This document shows positions 56,012-64,000 of a stretch of DNA of 64,000 nucleotides, piece after piece. The notes under the pieces were generated by a model, which saw only the letters and a program-made list of their open reading frames with translations, searched no databases and was not told where the DNA came from. How positions within the stretch are numbered: position 1 is the first letter of the stretch; every line of letters starts with the position of its first letter. The position numbers and the translations under genes are program-made. Origin of the DNA: Tranzscheliella williamsii. Its lineage: Eukaryota > Basidiomycota > Ustilaginomycetes > Ustilaginales > Ustilaginaceae. The DNA lies in assembly GCA_023212725.1 (NCBI GenBank), contig JALBYF010000076.1, positions 16,947 through 80,946 on the forward strand, read 5' to 3'.

Positions 56012-56530
56012 TTAATCAAGCATCAGCGCAATCTGGAATGATGGCTGACGCGCTAAGGCGCTGTAGAACAACCCCTGACAGCGCAGAAGCACTGTCTCCG
56101 GGTCATCCTTGACACCGGAGCGCAAAGCGTTGCCTGCGTGACCGGCCGAACAGCAGAATGGTCTGTCTACCTCTTCCCTCTTGGGCGACAGATGCAATTG
56201 CCCTTCTCCCTTTATTCTGCCTGATGCGGACCAAGTGACTTGGACGTTAAGCAGCTTCGCAGACACTGACAGCCATTTCCTTCCGCCGAAGGAGACAGGG
56301 GAAAGTGATCCAACGAGGCCAGGCCAAGAAGGGTTAGGGTGAAGTCTTGTCGCTTTCTCGCTGTCACCATTGACGAGTGGCTTGTGAAGTGCTTTCACTG
56401 AAAGATACACCACCAAGTCACGGTCAGAAGTCATGACTGGCGTGACTGTGGAGTTTTCGTTTCGGTGTTCGCGCGTAGTCTTGTTAGGTCTTTCTGTTGG
56501 CTGCGTTCTAGGCTCAGTTACCAAGAACAT
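56012..56530 (-). CDS. Hypothetical protein, 172 aa (uncertain)
   Basis: A frame from ATG 56530 to the stop at 56012 has a mixed, protein-like composition: a polar Thr/Asn-rich start, a strand-like middle (DLVVYLSVKALHKPLV; WLSVSAKLLNVQVTWSASG) and a Cys-containing end. There is no membrane span or motif. The overlapping frames on the plus strand are short, which favours this strand. It could also be an exon of a longer gene. Confidence 0.32.
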   Translation of the reverse strand: MFLVTEPRTQPTERPNKTTREHRNENSTVTPVMTSDRDLVVYLSVKALHKPLVNGDSEKATRLHPNPSWPGLVGSLSPVSFGGRKWLSVSAKLLNVQVTWSASGRIKGEGQLHLSPKREEVDRPFCCSAGHAGNALRSGVKDDPETVLLRCQGLFYSALARQPSFQIALMLD

Positions 56531-56829
56531 CGATTGATTCCATCCCGATCTCCATCGGGAACTAGGTCACGCGCTTTGTATCTTCTCATTCCGGTCATCG
56601 TCGCCGTGGTGTCATCATCCACCGCCAAATCGCCATGAAGACCATCGACGACGTGATCCAGAAGTGCGCCCTATCCAGAAGTGACATGAGTCTGCGCATT
56701 TCAAAGACCGCCAGAGATGCTGCATTCTGCCAAACGGTCATTCGAGAGCCCCGAGAATCCCCATGCTGTGGAAGGCTTTAACCTCGTTCTATATGTTATT
56801 ACAACGCTGTGACACCTTCGTCGGAATAA

Positions 56830-58663
56830 AGGTGCTATGCCTTCCATTTCTGCTCTTTTGCCTCTTTCACCAGCATCTCCTCAGCGTCGTTCGTACCGGT
56901 GTCACCACCCTCATTGGGCATGCCTCCTGCTCCGCGGTCAATGGTGATGTATGGCTCTTAATACCGGAGGGCATGAACGTTGTTTCAGGCCACCTTGCTT
57001 ATCGTCCTGCCGTTGCTACTGCAGGCCGCTAGCAACACTGCTCTTTGCCTCATCGTTCAATCATCCTTTCCTCCTTAACCTTTTCACCGCGAGCTTGGCT
57101 AGCACTCGTTGACTCGTCTTCTCATGTCATTGCATAGTACACGACTTCTTGCGCTTTGTCCTGCTCCTGAGCAGCACCTAGGATTTGTATTGTGACATTC
57201 GCGTCGTTAGCGATGCTCGACATTATCTTCTTTTGGCACAGCCTTGCTGTCGGGCTCTGCCTTGTCGCCATGGCGTCTTCTGCGTCAGCCTGGCCCCGCC
57301 TAAATCTTTCCATCTCACGGTGGAACTCTATCAAAGCATCTCCCATTCTTCGAACGGGTGTCATCTTCCTCTCCTTCCCTGTTTCGGGATCTTGATGGTC
57401 GATGCCTCCTTCTCAGCCATATAAGCACCCAGAATAGCGAGATCAGCCGGCGTCTGGCTTTGGCGCCTGCTTCTCAGCGCTTTAACCTTTGCATCCTCTT
57501 CCAGTTTACTTACAGCTACCCCAGCTCAACTTTGTTGCGCTTATTTCATGGCCTTGCTGGACACGAGTAGACTGTTGCTGGTTGGCAGAGTCGTCTTGTC
57601 CATCGTGTGTAGCGCTTTGCTCAGCAGGATCCACATTCAATGCATCTCGATGGTCTCCATTGACTTGATCTATTCTTGTGACGTTGCGTGTCCTTCTGGT
57701 GCTCCTTATCGTCATCCTCAGCATTGCCGCCATCTGTGCCATCTTCGTCTACGTACCGCCTTTGACACTGTCTGCTCTTTATTAGCTTGCTCGTCAGCAG
57801 CCTCGCCATCCGGTCTTCGACCTTTTCCAGCCTTTCCACAGCGATCGCGTCGTCAACCAGATCATCCATTGCTCGCCCATCAAGCTGTTGTCCCGCAGCG
57901 TCTGCGTCTGGTGTGTTGTCCCATATCGTTTGAATTGTCCAAGAAGTCTTCTCGTCATCATGTCCGCCTTCGTCATCTACTTTGAGCTCTTCAGATAGGT
58001 CAGGTCGAGGTTTCTGCCTGATCAGCAGACTGGTCAGATTGACGGCCTCCATCTTCACCTCCTTCACCTTGCATGTCTTCCTTTTCCCTTTCTCCGTTCT
58101 CTTCCTAATTCCTATCTTCCTCGCTACCTTCGTCCCCTTCATTATCCTGCCGTAATGTTCCAGGTCCTTAGATCCTCGCTCGGCATCGCCGTCCACCTAT
58201 GCCTTCTCATCTTCGTCGTCTGTGACGTTCTGTTGCCCTCTCTTCAGTACCAATTCAGGCTCCTGGTCCATAGACATGTCAGCACCGAGGTTATTATTTT
58301 GTTTGTTTTTGTCCTTGGTTTCAACATGGTTTTCTAGTCGTCACTGCACTCCCATTACTTCTCAATCGATCGCATTGGGATCAGCAGGGTCAACATCCCG
58401 ACAGCGTCTTCTGGCTTCTCTTCTTTGCCGTCCTGCTCGTTCTTCTTTGTCGCTGGCTGCTCTTCGCCTTTGCCACTAATATCCTCCATCCTGCCGCCGA
58501 GTTTTCGGTCTGTTCCCTTAGTAAAGTACGCTTTCATCCAGCCTATGGGAGTGTCAACCTTGGCTACATCTTTGGCCAGAGTCAGTGTCAGTTGGGATGG
58601 TGTGTATGCCTTTCCAGGTGACAGAACCGAGGCCAGCTGCTCGTGGAGCTTTTCCAGGCCCAT
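56830..58663 (-). pseudogene. Frameshifted relic of a hydrophilic gene
   Basis: Consecutive minus-strand segments are strongly protein-like, highly charged and in different frames. They are: 58663-58355, from ATG MGLEKLHEQLASVLSPGK with TPIGWMKAYFTKGTDR; about 58330-58195, with DMSMDQEPELVLKRGQQ, ending at TAG; 58193-57621, with KVARKIGIRKRTEKGK and an Asp/Glu-rich part; 57742-57506; 57525-57370, VSKLEEDAKVKALRSRRQS; 57364-57122, RMGDALIEFHREMERFRRG; and about 57000-56840, acidic. Every transition needs a frame change and at least one in-frame stop stands between segments. Either this is a decayed gene or one with many introns; I saw no convincing splice pairs. The family is not recognised. 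Confidence 0.4.
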
Positions 58664-59022
58664 CTCGTCCTGTCGCTCACTTTGTTTCCCAGATCACTAA
58701 TGCAACCCACCACAACACCAATCAGCAACGACATCATAAGCAGGGCCCACCATATCTCATCAGCATATGAGACTGCAGTTGTTCAGCAATAACGCTCATG
58801 GTATATACAACGTCTACATGTATATATATACCACACACGCTTTGTATCGCCCCAGAAATGTATCGAGTCCACCGACCACAAGGAAGAACATTCATACAAA
58901 CGAAGCCATCCCGTTCCCTGGAACTCAGACAAAGGCGAAAGGGGAATTGCATGAATGGCGAAATTGGCGGGGGAAATGAGTCTGTCATGCGCCACAACAG
59001 ACTCTGCCTCAGGCTAGGGCTA

Positions 59023-59547
59023 GGATCGCCTTGAACGGAACCATTTCTCGCGCTTCATCTTGAACGTCTCCTGCTCGCTCAGGTACATGTGTGCCTTGAC
59101 GGCCTTGGTTTACTCTTCCACAGCGGCCATGCGAAGCGCACATATGGAGCTGCTGCCTGTCAACGGTCCGACAAAGTTACGAACAAAACGCGGCAGGTCT
59201 GGCGTGTTGCTTGCTGGACGTGGAACAGGCTCGCTTGCGCCTTCAGCGGACTGTGTTGCTGACAGTCGAGCATCGCCCTCCAGTCTGGCTAGAACCTAGA
59301 GCAGTGAATTGCACTCGCCCAGCGCTGACGAAGTTGTATGCCGTCAGCATGGCGCTTTAGATGAAACAAGTGTCAGCTGTACAGACGCACGTTCGCCGAG
59401 CACATCAGCTCACATCAATCCGCCTCTCACCTTGAGATCTTCGATATCGCGCAGCGTAATGACTTGCTCGCCAGGCGTCAGGGAATAACGAGGCGCCGGC
59501 TGGCGCAGCGTCTCCTTCCTGGGCCATTTGCGTACCCAGCGAAGCAT
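59023..59547 (-). CDS. Small two-exon protein with an in-frame stop 29 codons before its apparent old end
   Basis: Exon 1 runs from ATG 59547 to 59431 (39 codons: MLRWVRKWPRKETL, LTPGEQVITLRDIEDLK). A GTGAGA donor at 59430 and a CTCTAG acceptor ending at 59296 give a 135-bp intron with a GCTGAC branch-like site, joining phase 0 to phase 0. Exon 2 (59295 onward) reads VLARLEGDARLSATQSAEG and further to MAAVEE, then TAA at 59112-59110. The same frame continues protein-like for 29 codons (TKAVKAHMYLSEQETFKMKR ...) to TAG at 59020. The basic Trp-rich start could be a mitochondrial presequence. Its upstream frame is open to a TAA near 59620, so another first exon is possible. No family is recognised. 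Confidence 0.5.
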
Positions 59548-60111
59548 CTCGTCTAGTGGCCATGCACTGCGATTAGGAGCAACGTGCGCAAACGCTCTCC
59601 TTTACTCGCGTGAGGCTTTCAATTCAAGCGCACATGCTGCGTCCATCACCGACAGTGGTGTCCGGCTCGTACTGCCTACGACACAGTAGCCCGCTCGGCA
59701 GCCGATGTGTGTGTTAGTTAGTCGATCCAGCAAGCAGCAAAAAATGCATGCCGCCCGTCGTGCCGTCGACACCTCTTGATGGTGATGATGACAGTAAGCC
59801 GTCGACTTTGTCTTTTTCGTCCGTGAGTCCGATACATGTGGACTAACGCAGGCGAGCAGAGAGGGCCGGAGGAATATGACGCTGCAAAACGACAGTACGA
59901 GAGCAGAGTTGCGTGCGCTCACAGCGGTGGTGGTAGTGGGGGACCAAAGCATAGTGCCCCGCAAGCGAGAATGGATGAAGTCCTATGAACAAGTTTCCGC
60001 AACGCAGGCACGACACATGCAGTAGAACGACAAGCAAGCGAGAGGGAAGCCCACGCCGCCCGGATCACGACAACGACGACGACAAAAAGCTTCTCGGCTG
60101 CTCTGCCTTTT
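59548..60111. other. Intergenic stretch
   Basis: No protein-like frame is convincing. It may contain an upstream exon of the small two-exon gene (a frame ends at a TAA near 59620), but no ATG-plus-donor combination is evident. Confidence 0.4.
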
Positions 60112-60798
60112 TCACGGCGGTCTTCGTGCTAACAGAGAGGCGGGTGTGTACTCCTTGTATGCGCTCAAGTATCCGAACAAAGAGGCAAGCCTGCCTGCAC
60201 CATTGACCACCGTGCGGATGGTGCCGCTGAGGTAGGTGTGCATGAACGGACTCTGACCGATGGGATAATTGTCGTAATCGGCGAATAGCTTCATCATTTG
60301 CAACGGAGGCGGAGGTCCGTTGTAGTCGTTGAACAGGCTAAAGATGTTGCTGTGTGCGCGGTGTAAGAAGGCGGTCAGCAAAGCAGCAATTGGATGGGGG
60401 GATGGATTCTTGTTTTCGTACCGAAAGAACATCTCCTTTGTTTCCGGACCTGGTCGACTACTTTCCCATACGATCGTTTCGTCGGCTTCCGTGCCTAGAA
60501 CCTCCCACCGATGAACGGTCCAGGGTGCGATCTTGATCACGCCATCTTCAGGACGCACAATCGAGACCGTTGAGCCGATGGTCACGCGGATGGATCCCTG
60601 TTGACAGTAGAGGTATTCGGCATGTTGGGCATGGAAGTGCAAAAAGGAGTCAAATTGGCCGCCGGGCGCAAAGCGAAAGCGAACCTCAAACTGCCCCAGG
60701 CCTGGCACAGGCTCGACTGGCTCAACGAAATCGACAGAGGCGTGGGCCCGTTTGTATGCGATTGTCGTCTGATCTGCCGTCCGGCTGAACTGCACCAT
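60112..60798 (-). CDS. Cupin-domain protein, 228 aa
   Basis: The frame is open further upstream, but the preceding 50 residues are Cys/Arg-rich and unlike protein, so ATG 60798 (MVQFSRTADQ) is the likely start. The protein ends at 60112. Residues 45-100 form a single cupin barrel core: motif 1 is HFHAQHAEYLYCQQGSIRV (HxH...E...G, residues 54-72), and motif 2 is PEDGVIKIAPWTVHRWEV (P83 to H96). The three His and one Glu that bind metal in many cupins (H54, H56, E61, H96) are all present, so metal binding and an oxygenase, isomerase or binding role are plausible; the substrate is unknown. Residues 130-228 form a helical C-terminal part with a hydrophobic segment (MHTYLSGTIRTVVNGAGRLA). There is no signal peptide. 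Confidence 0.78.
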   Translation of the reverse strand: MVQFSRTADQTTIAYKRAHASVDFVEPVEPVPGLGQFEVRFRFAPGGQFDSFLHFHAQHAEYLYCQQGSIRVTIGSTVSIVRPEDGVIKIAPWTVHRWEVLGTEADETIVWESSRPGPETKEMFFRYENKNPSPHPIAALLTAFLHRAHSNIFSLFNDYNGPPPPLQMMKLFADYDNYPIGQSPFMHTYLSGTIRTVVNGAGRLASLFGYLSAYKEYTPASLLARRPP

Positions 60799-61355
60799 GT
60801 TGCCTCGACGACACAGAACGCTTGCGCAAGTGGTGGGATCACAACCTGCCAGGGCCCCGTTCCTGGCCAAGGCTATACTTGAACTACACCCCGCCCATAT
60901 CCGCCATGCACAGAGCGCTTCTCGAAAGTTGTGACATTCGGTCATCACGTGGCACGAACCACCTTATCGGAGCAGCAGCCAAAGCAGGCTTTATCCGAGC
61001 TCAAGTCAGCTGGGTCAGAAAAAAAAGAAAATGTTAAAGCCAGCGTTTCGATTAGTGACTAGGTTATCCAAGTCGAATCCCCTATCAGCCGAGTTCCGAG
61101 ATTGCCAATTTACGCGACGCCCGGCTGTGATGAAAACGCGCAGGTTCGACTCCCTTTTTCGTATTGACTTTTGCACGCGATCCGCTTCACTTCATACCAC
61201 CTCTTTTCCATCCGCGTATATTCGTGTTGCCCACAGTCCTTCAACGGAAGACTGAGAGGGATTTGAGTCTCGCGATACTTGACAACATAGACAGACAGGA
61301 TGGATCAAGCCTGTGAATCTGATCGAACCGTACTTGTGGACTGTCAGGTGATCTT
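60799..61355. other. No gene seen
   Basis: Upstream of the cupin gene. Short frames only. Confidence 0.5.
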
Positions 61356-62522
61356 TCATTCTACAAACCCTTCGAAGTCCATATTAGCATCCTCGAGGTT
61401 GATCACAACGTTGGCTACTTGATCTGACTTGATTTTAGTAGCAGAGATACCTCGCAAGCGACACCATTTTGCTGTCGGTCTTCCCAAGAACTGCGCGGCA
61501 TGCCTGCATTCTAATTTCGGACAAACATCTTTGTTTCCATTGTCGTTGCTATTCTGTCCCTTCTGTTTAGGATTCTTGTCCTTGTTGCCGATTTCGTCCT
61601 CTTCATCGCTGTTGAAGGATGCTGCTTCTGTTACGGTCAACAACCGGAACAAAGCTCGGACTCGCACCCACTCTGGGTGAACGGCCCATGCGCAGTCCCG
61701 TCCCTCTCCATTGCGCCGGTAATAAACCCGCGATCCTGGCAGAGTAACCAAACCGCCGTCGAGTAGGCGGAGTAGCAGCACCCAAAAGGGTAGACAAAGG
61801 TCGATGTAAAGGGCATTTCACTGTACCACCTCGCATTGGTGTCCGAACCGGTTGTGGTTCAGATTACGCATGTGCTGACTGTGGACTATGTAAGCGTTAC
61901 TAGTCAAATGTCAGGCAATGAGTGGAATGACGGCTGCGTTTTCGGCGTGTGTTTTGGTACGCTCTCTTGCATGCCTTACCGCCACGGAGCTGGAAGTATA
62001 ACCTGAACTACTGCACAGTATTCGAACCCCCCTCCTGGCCTGGTCGCCAGTCCAGTCAGCAGTGGCAGTGGCAGTGTGAGTGGTCACCCATCGCCATAGC
62101 CGGAATCCAATCAGAGTCAAACGCCCTAACACGCCGGATTTCGACAAAAAATAGCTCCGATTTCCGATGTCGTTTCAAATGCGAGTTCGGCTGGCCGGAC
62201 TGAACGTTGGATTTTGCTCCACATCTATTGGGTCGCTCTCTTCTTTCGTTACACCACCATCCTCTACCTACAGCACTCGATTCGTTACCGTCTGCGTTTA
62301 AGGCACGATTCCTGGACCAAGTCACCAAAATCCTTCTTTGTCGCCTCCCAATCACCATGTCCTTGTACATTTGAATACCATTTCTGCACAATAGCACACG
62401 GCTCTTTGGCAATCCGATCGTTCGCCCGCCGTTTAATGGCATCATCCCGAGCCTGATACCGATTGCGACCCAGCAGGATCGACTGAGGCTGCTCGCCATT
62501 GCTCCTACTCCTCATCATCATC
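61356..62522 (-). pseudogene. Possible multi-exon gene or relic, minus strand
   Basis: Three minus-strand segments are protein-like. About 62510-62288 contains ILLGRNRYQARDDAIKRR and WYSNVQGHGDWEATKKDFGD. About 62355-62150, in another frame, contains NADGNESSAVGRGWWCNE and SHLKRHRKSELFFVEIRR. About 61775-61356 contains LPGSRVYYRRNGEGRDCAW, an acidic/Asn-rich linker and LEDANMDFEGFVE before the stop. They could be exons of one gene or a frameshifted relic; no splice pair is certain. Further upstream the minus-strand frames overlap the clearly coding plus-strand P-loop gene and are its shadows, so any start must lie below 62523 or overlap that gene. No family is recognised. Confidence 0.33.
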
Positions 62523-64000
62523 ATGACAGAATTACCATCGTTCGACGTCAGTGTTCTCAATGCTCACCTGGCAAAGCTCGTAACGCGGAATGGCGGCACA
62601 CCGCTCGTTCTCAGGTCTAGCAAACATGCCAATGAGCCTGTCTCTGTCGGCAGGGATGGGGCGGTCGAAGTGGTTTGCGCAGTGCTCCGTTCGGCCATTA
62701 CATCGAACACAGCACTCACCCTTCAACATCATGCCGCCCTATGCCAGTTTCTCGGCGACGCTCTCAGCCTGCTTGCTCGCAACTCTGCGTCTACCTCCTC
62801 CTTCGACACGCCTCGGTCTATGCATCATGGTACTAGTTCCGCCTCGCCTACCCGTGCTCTCGCCTTGAAAACGGCTTCAAGCATACGCACAGGTGTCGAC
62901 GAAGTAGACTGGTACGAGATGTGCAGCAACCTCACCGTTGCGCGCAGAAGGTTGCACAACAGAAAGCCCATAAACGCCGGGCTCAACAACGCCGACAACG
63001 CCGCGGAAGAGAGCATCGAGGTTAACATCAGAAACTTTCTGAACATCCTCCGTCGGTATCGCTCCAGCTTTGTCCTCCTAATCCCCGCGCTCAAACACGT
63101 CTCCCTTGAATACAATGACAGTGCAGCCATGATTGTCGACACGCTCGAGCGCCACGACCAGTTTTCCGGACCCTGGTCAGACGAACAAATGGTCGCTTAC
63201 GTCATCGCCCGGCTTCCTACCTCTAATTCCACTCCCAATCGAGCCGATGACCTCGGAGACCTGGAGCAACATTTGGCCGAACAGCTGCGTCGCGAATATC
63301 GCGGCGATGCTCCTCGCCGCTTCTTGCGCTTTGTGGTCAATGTTACCAAACAATTTACCCGTGTGCCGGACGATACTGACCATGAGGACGACGGCGACGA
63401 CAACGACGACAACGACGACAAACATGATCATGATCAGCGCAACACCAGTCTTGTCCAACAGCGCCATTCTACACCTCAGCTTCGCCAACCAGTCTTTGAC
63501 GCTTACTGCAGGTCTACGCCCATCGTCCAATCCAGTGGTACCGGCAAGACCAGAATGGTGCTCGAGCTCGGCCATTCGGCGCTGCTTCTCTACGCTTGCG
63601 TGCGCCGCAAAGAGCCTCACACCATCGCCAGCGCCGCCAATGGCTATCCACTAGCCGAACAAAACCTCTACGACTTTTTTCGCGACAGCGGCACCTACTC
63701 TTGCGACGGTCAGATCGCTGCCTTTCTCGGTGCTTGGTTCAAGGAGCTTGCACGTTGCCTTGCAAACCTATCCACCTCGCAGCTCAAGTTCGAATTTCTG
63801 AAGAAGCTCAGCTACCAGGATAGCTCCGTCTCTGACCCCCGCGAAAGACACTTGTTCTTCCAAGACGTCATTGCCAATGCCAGAACCGACCTGTCTTCCG
63901 TTCAAGCCGCGTCCGACCCGTTTGCTCTCCTCCTTACTCCGGCTGCTTGCCTCTTGAGCAATGAGCTCAGGCCACTTCAACAAGAGTTGTCTAGAAAGCA
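62523..64000 (+). CDS. P-loop NTPase-like protein, 5' part (runs off the window)
   Basis: From ATG 62523, the first after an in-frame TGA, the frame is open to base 64000: 492 codons, no stop. The smaller frames on both strands in this interval are its shadows. Residues 1-130 are mixed helical. Residues 130-280 form a helical region with many aromatic and Arg residues, followed by an Asp-rich low-complexity insert (283-305). At 336-344 stands QSSGTGKTR, a P-loop preceded by a strand (TPIV). The canonical first Gly/Ala of Walker A is replaced by Gln, which I associate with a large lineage-expanded fungal NTPase family. Then follow LELGHSALLLYACVRR and a FLGAWFKELARCL helix. The Walker B and C-terminal part lie outside. 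ATP-driven regulator or transposon-linked role is inference. Confidence 0.72.
   Translation, partial: MTELPSFDVSVLNAHLAKLVTRNGGTPLVLRSSKHANEPVSVGRDGAVEVVCAVLRSAITSNTALTLQHHAALCQFLGDALSLLARNSASTSSFDTPRSMHHGTSSASPTRALALKTASSIRTGVDEVDWYEMCSNLTVARRRLHNRKPINAGLNNADNAAEESIEVNIRNFLNILRRYRSSFVLLIPALKHVSLEYNDSAAMIVDTLERHDQFSGPWSDEQMVAYVIARLPTSNSTPNRADDLGDLEQHLAEQLRREYRGDAPRRFLRFVVNVTKQFTRVPDDTDHEDDGDDNDDNDDKHDHDQRNTSLVQQRHSTPQLRQPVFDAYCRSTPIVQSSGTGKTRMVLELGHSALLLYACVRRKEPHTIASAANGYPLAEQNLYDFFRDSGTYSCDGQIAAFLGAWFKELARCLANLSTSQLKFEFLKKLSYQDSSVSDPRERHLFFQDVIANARTDLSSVQAASDPFALLLTPAACLLSNELRPLQQELSRK

Noticed and set aside
60799..60945. N-terminal extension of the cupin protein from ATG 60945
   Set aside because: The extra 49 residues are Cys/Arg/Ala-rich with no signal-peptide form, and ATG 60798 begins a normal-looking protein just before the cupin domain.
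61130..61165. tRNA-like GGTTCGACTCCC (B-box-like) near 61147
   Set aside because: The T-stem does not pair, and no A-box, anticodon arm or acceptor stem lies at the right distance.
62532..63142. Minus-strand frames with a Cys-rich motif (ECCVRCNGRTEHC) at 62532-62732 and another at 62825-63142
   Set aside because: The plus strand is open from ATG 62523 to the window end with strong protein character and a P-loop; these minus frames are its antisense shadows.

Overview
The window looks like nuclear DNA of a filamentous or dimorphic fungus, most likely a basidiomycete of the smut type (Ustilaginomycotina). The basis is long, mostly intronless reading frames of about 1000-1400 codons, a few short introns with GTAAGT/GTGAGA-like donors and CTGAC-like branch sites, relics of fungal hybrid histidine kinases, and solo LTRs. 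No rRNA, tRNA or CRISPR could be supported. Taxon and most functions are inference, because most intact proteins here belong to no family I recognise.

Layout. (1) 1-20.5 kb is poor in intact genes: the 3' end of an aminoglycoside/choline-kinase-like phosphotransferase, one intact hypothetical gene (8.3-9.1 kb), and decayed reading frames. These include HAMP repeats of a group III (NIK1/Os-1-like) histidine kinase at 10.0-11.4 kb and a PAS domain of a histidine kinase at 15.2-15.4 kb. Two solo LTRs (3.8 and 18.1 kb) carry perfect 5-bp target duplications, and the second splits a small ORF with a signal-peptide-like start. (2) 20.6-29.5 kb holds four genes in alternating orientation. Three encode proteins with one or two membrane spans and one encodes a Ser/Pro-rich protein with a possible helix-loop-helix; none is recognised. 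(3) 29.5-42 kb has no convincing gene. It is AT-richer and full of repeats: a dense hairpin array, an element with inverted arms present in two copies, a dispersed repeat pair, a third solo LTR without target duplication, and two adjoining tandem arrays. It resembles heterochromatin or a pericentromeric or transposon graveyard region. (4) 42-64 kb returns to genes: a two-exon gene of about 700 codons (45.2-47.4 kb), a 1367-residue F-box-like protein with a long repeat domain (50.1-54.2 kb), a divergent 164-residue acidic protein, a decayed hydrophilic gene (56.8-58.7 kb), a small two-exon gene with an in-frame stop 29 codons before its apparent old end, a cupin protein, and a P-loop NTPase-like gene that starts at 62523 and runs off the right edge.

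No operon logic applies in a fungus, and I see no metabolic cluster. The clearest themes are gene decay and transposon insertion on the left, a set of unrecognised membrane proteins in the middle, and unusual repeat or NTPase proteins on the right.
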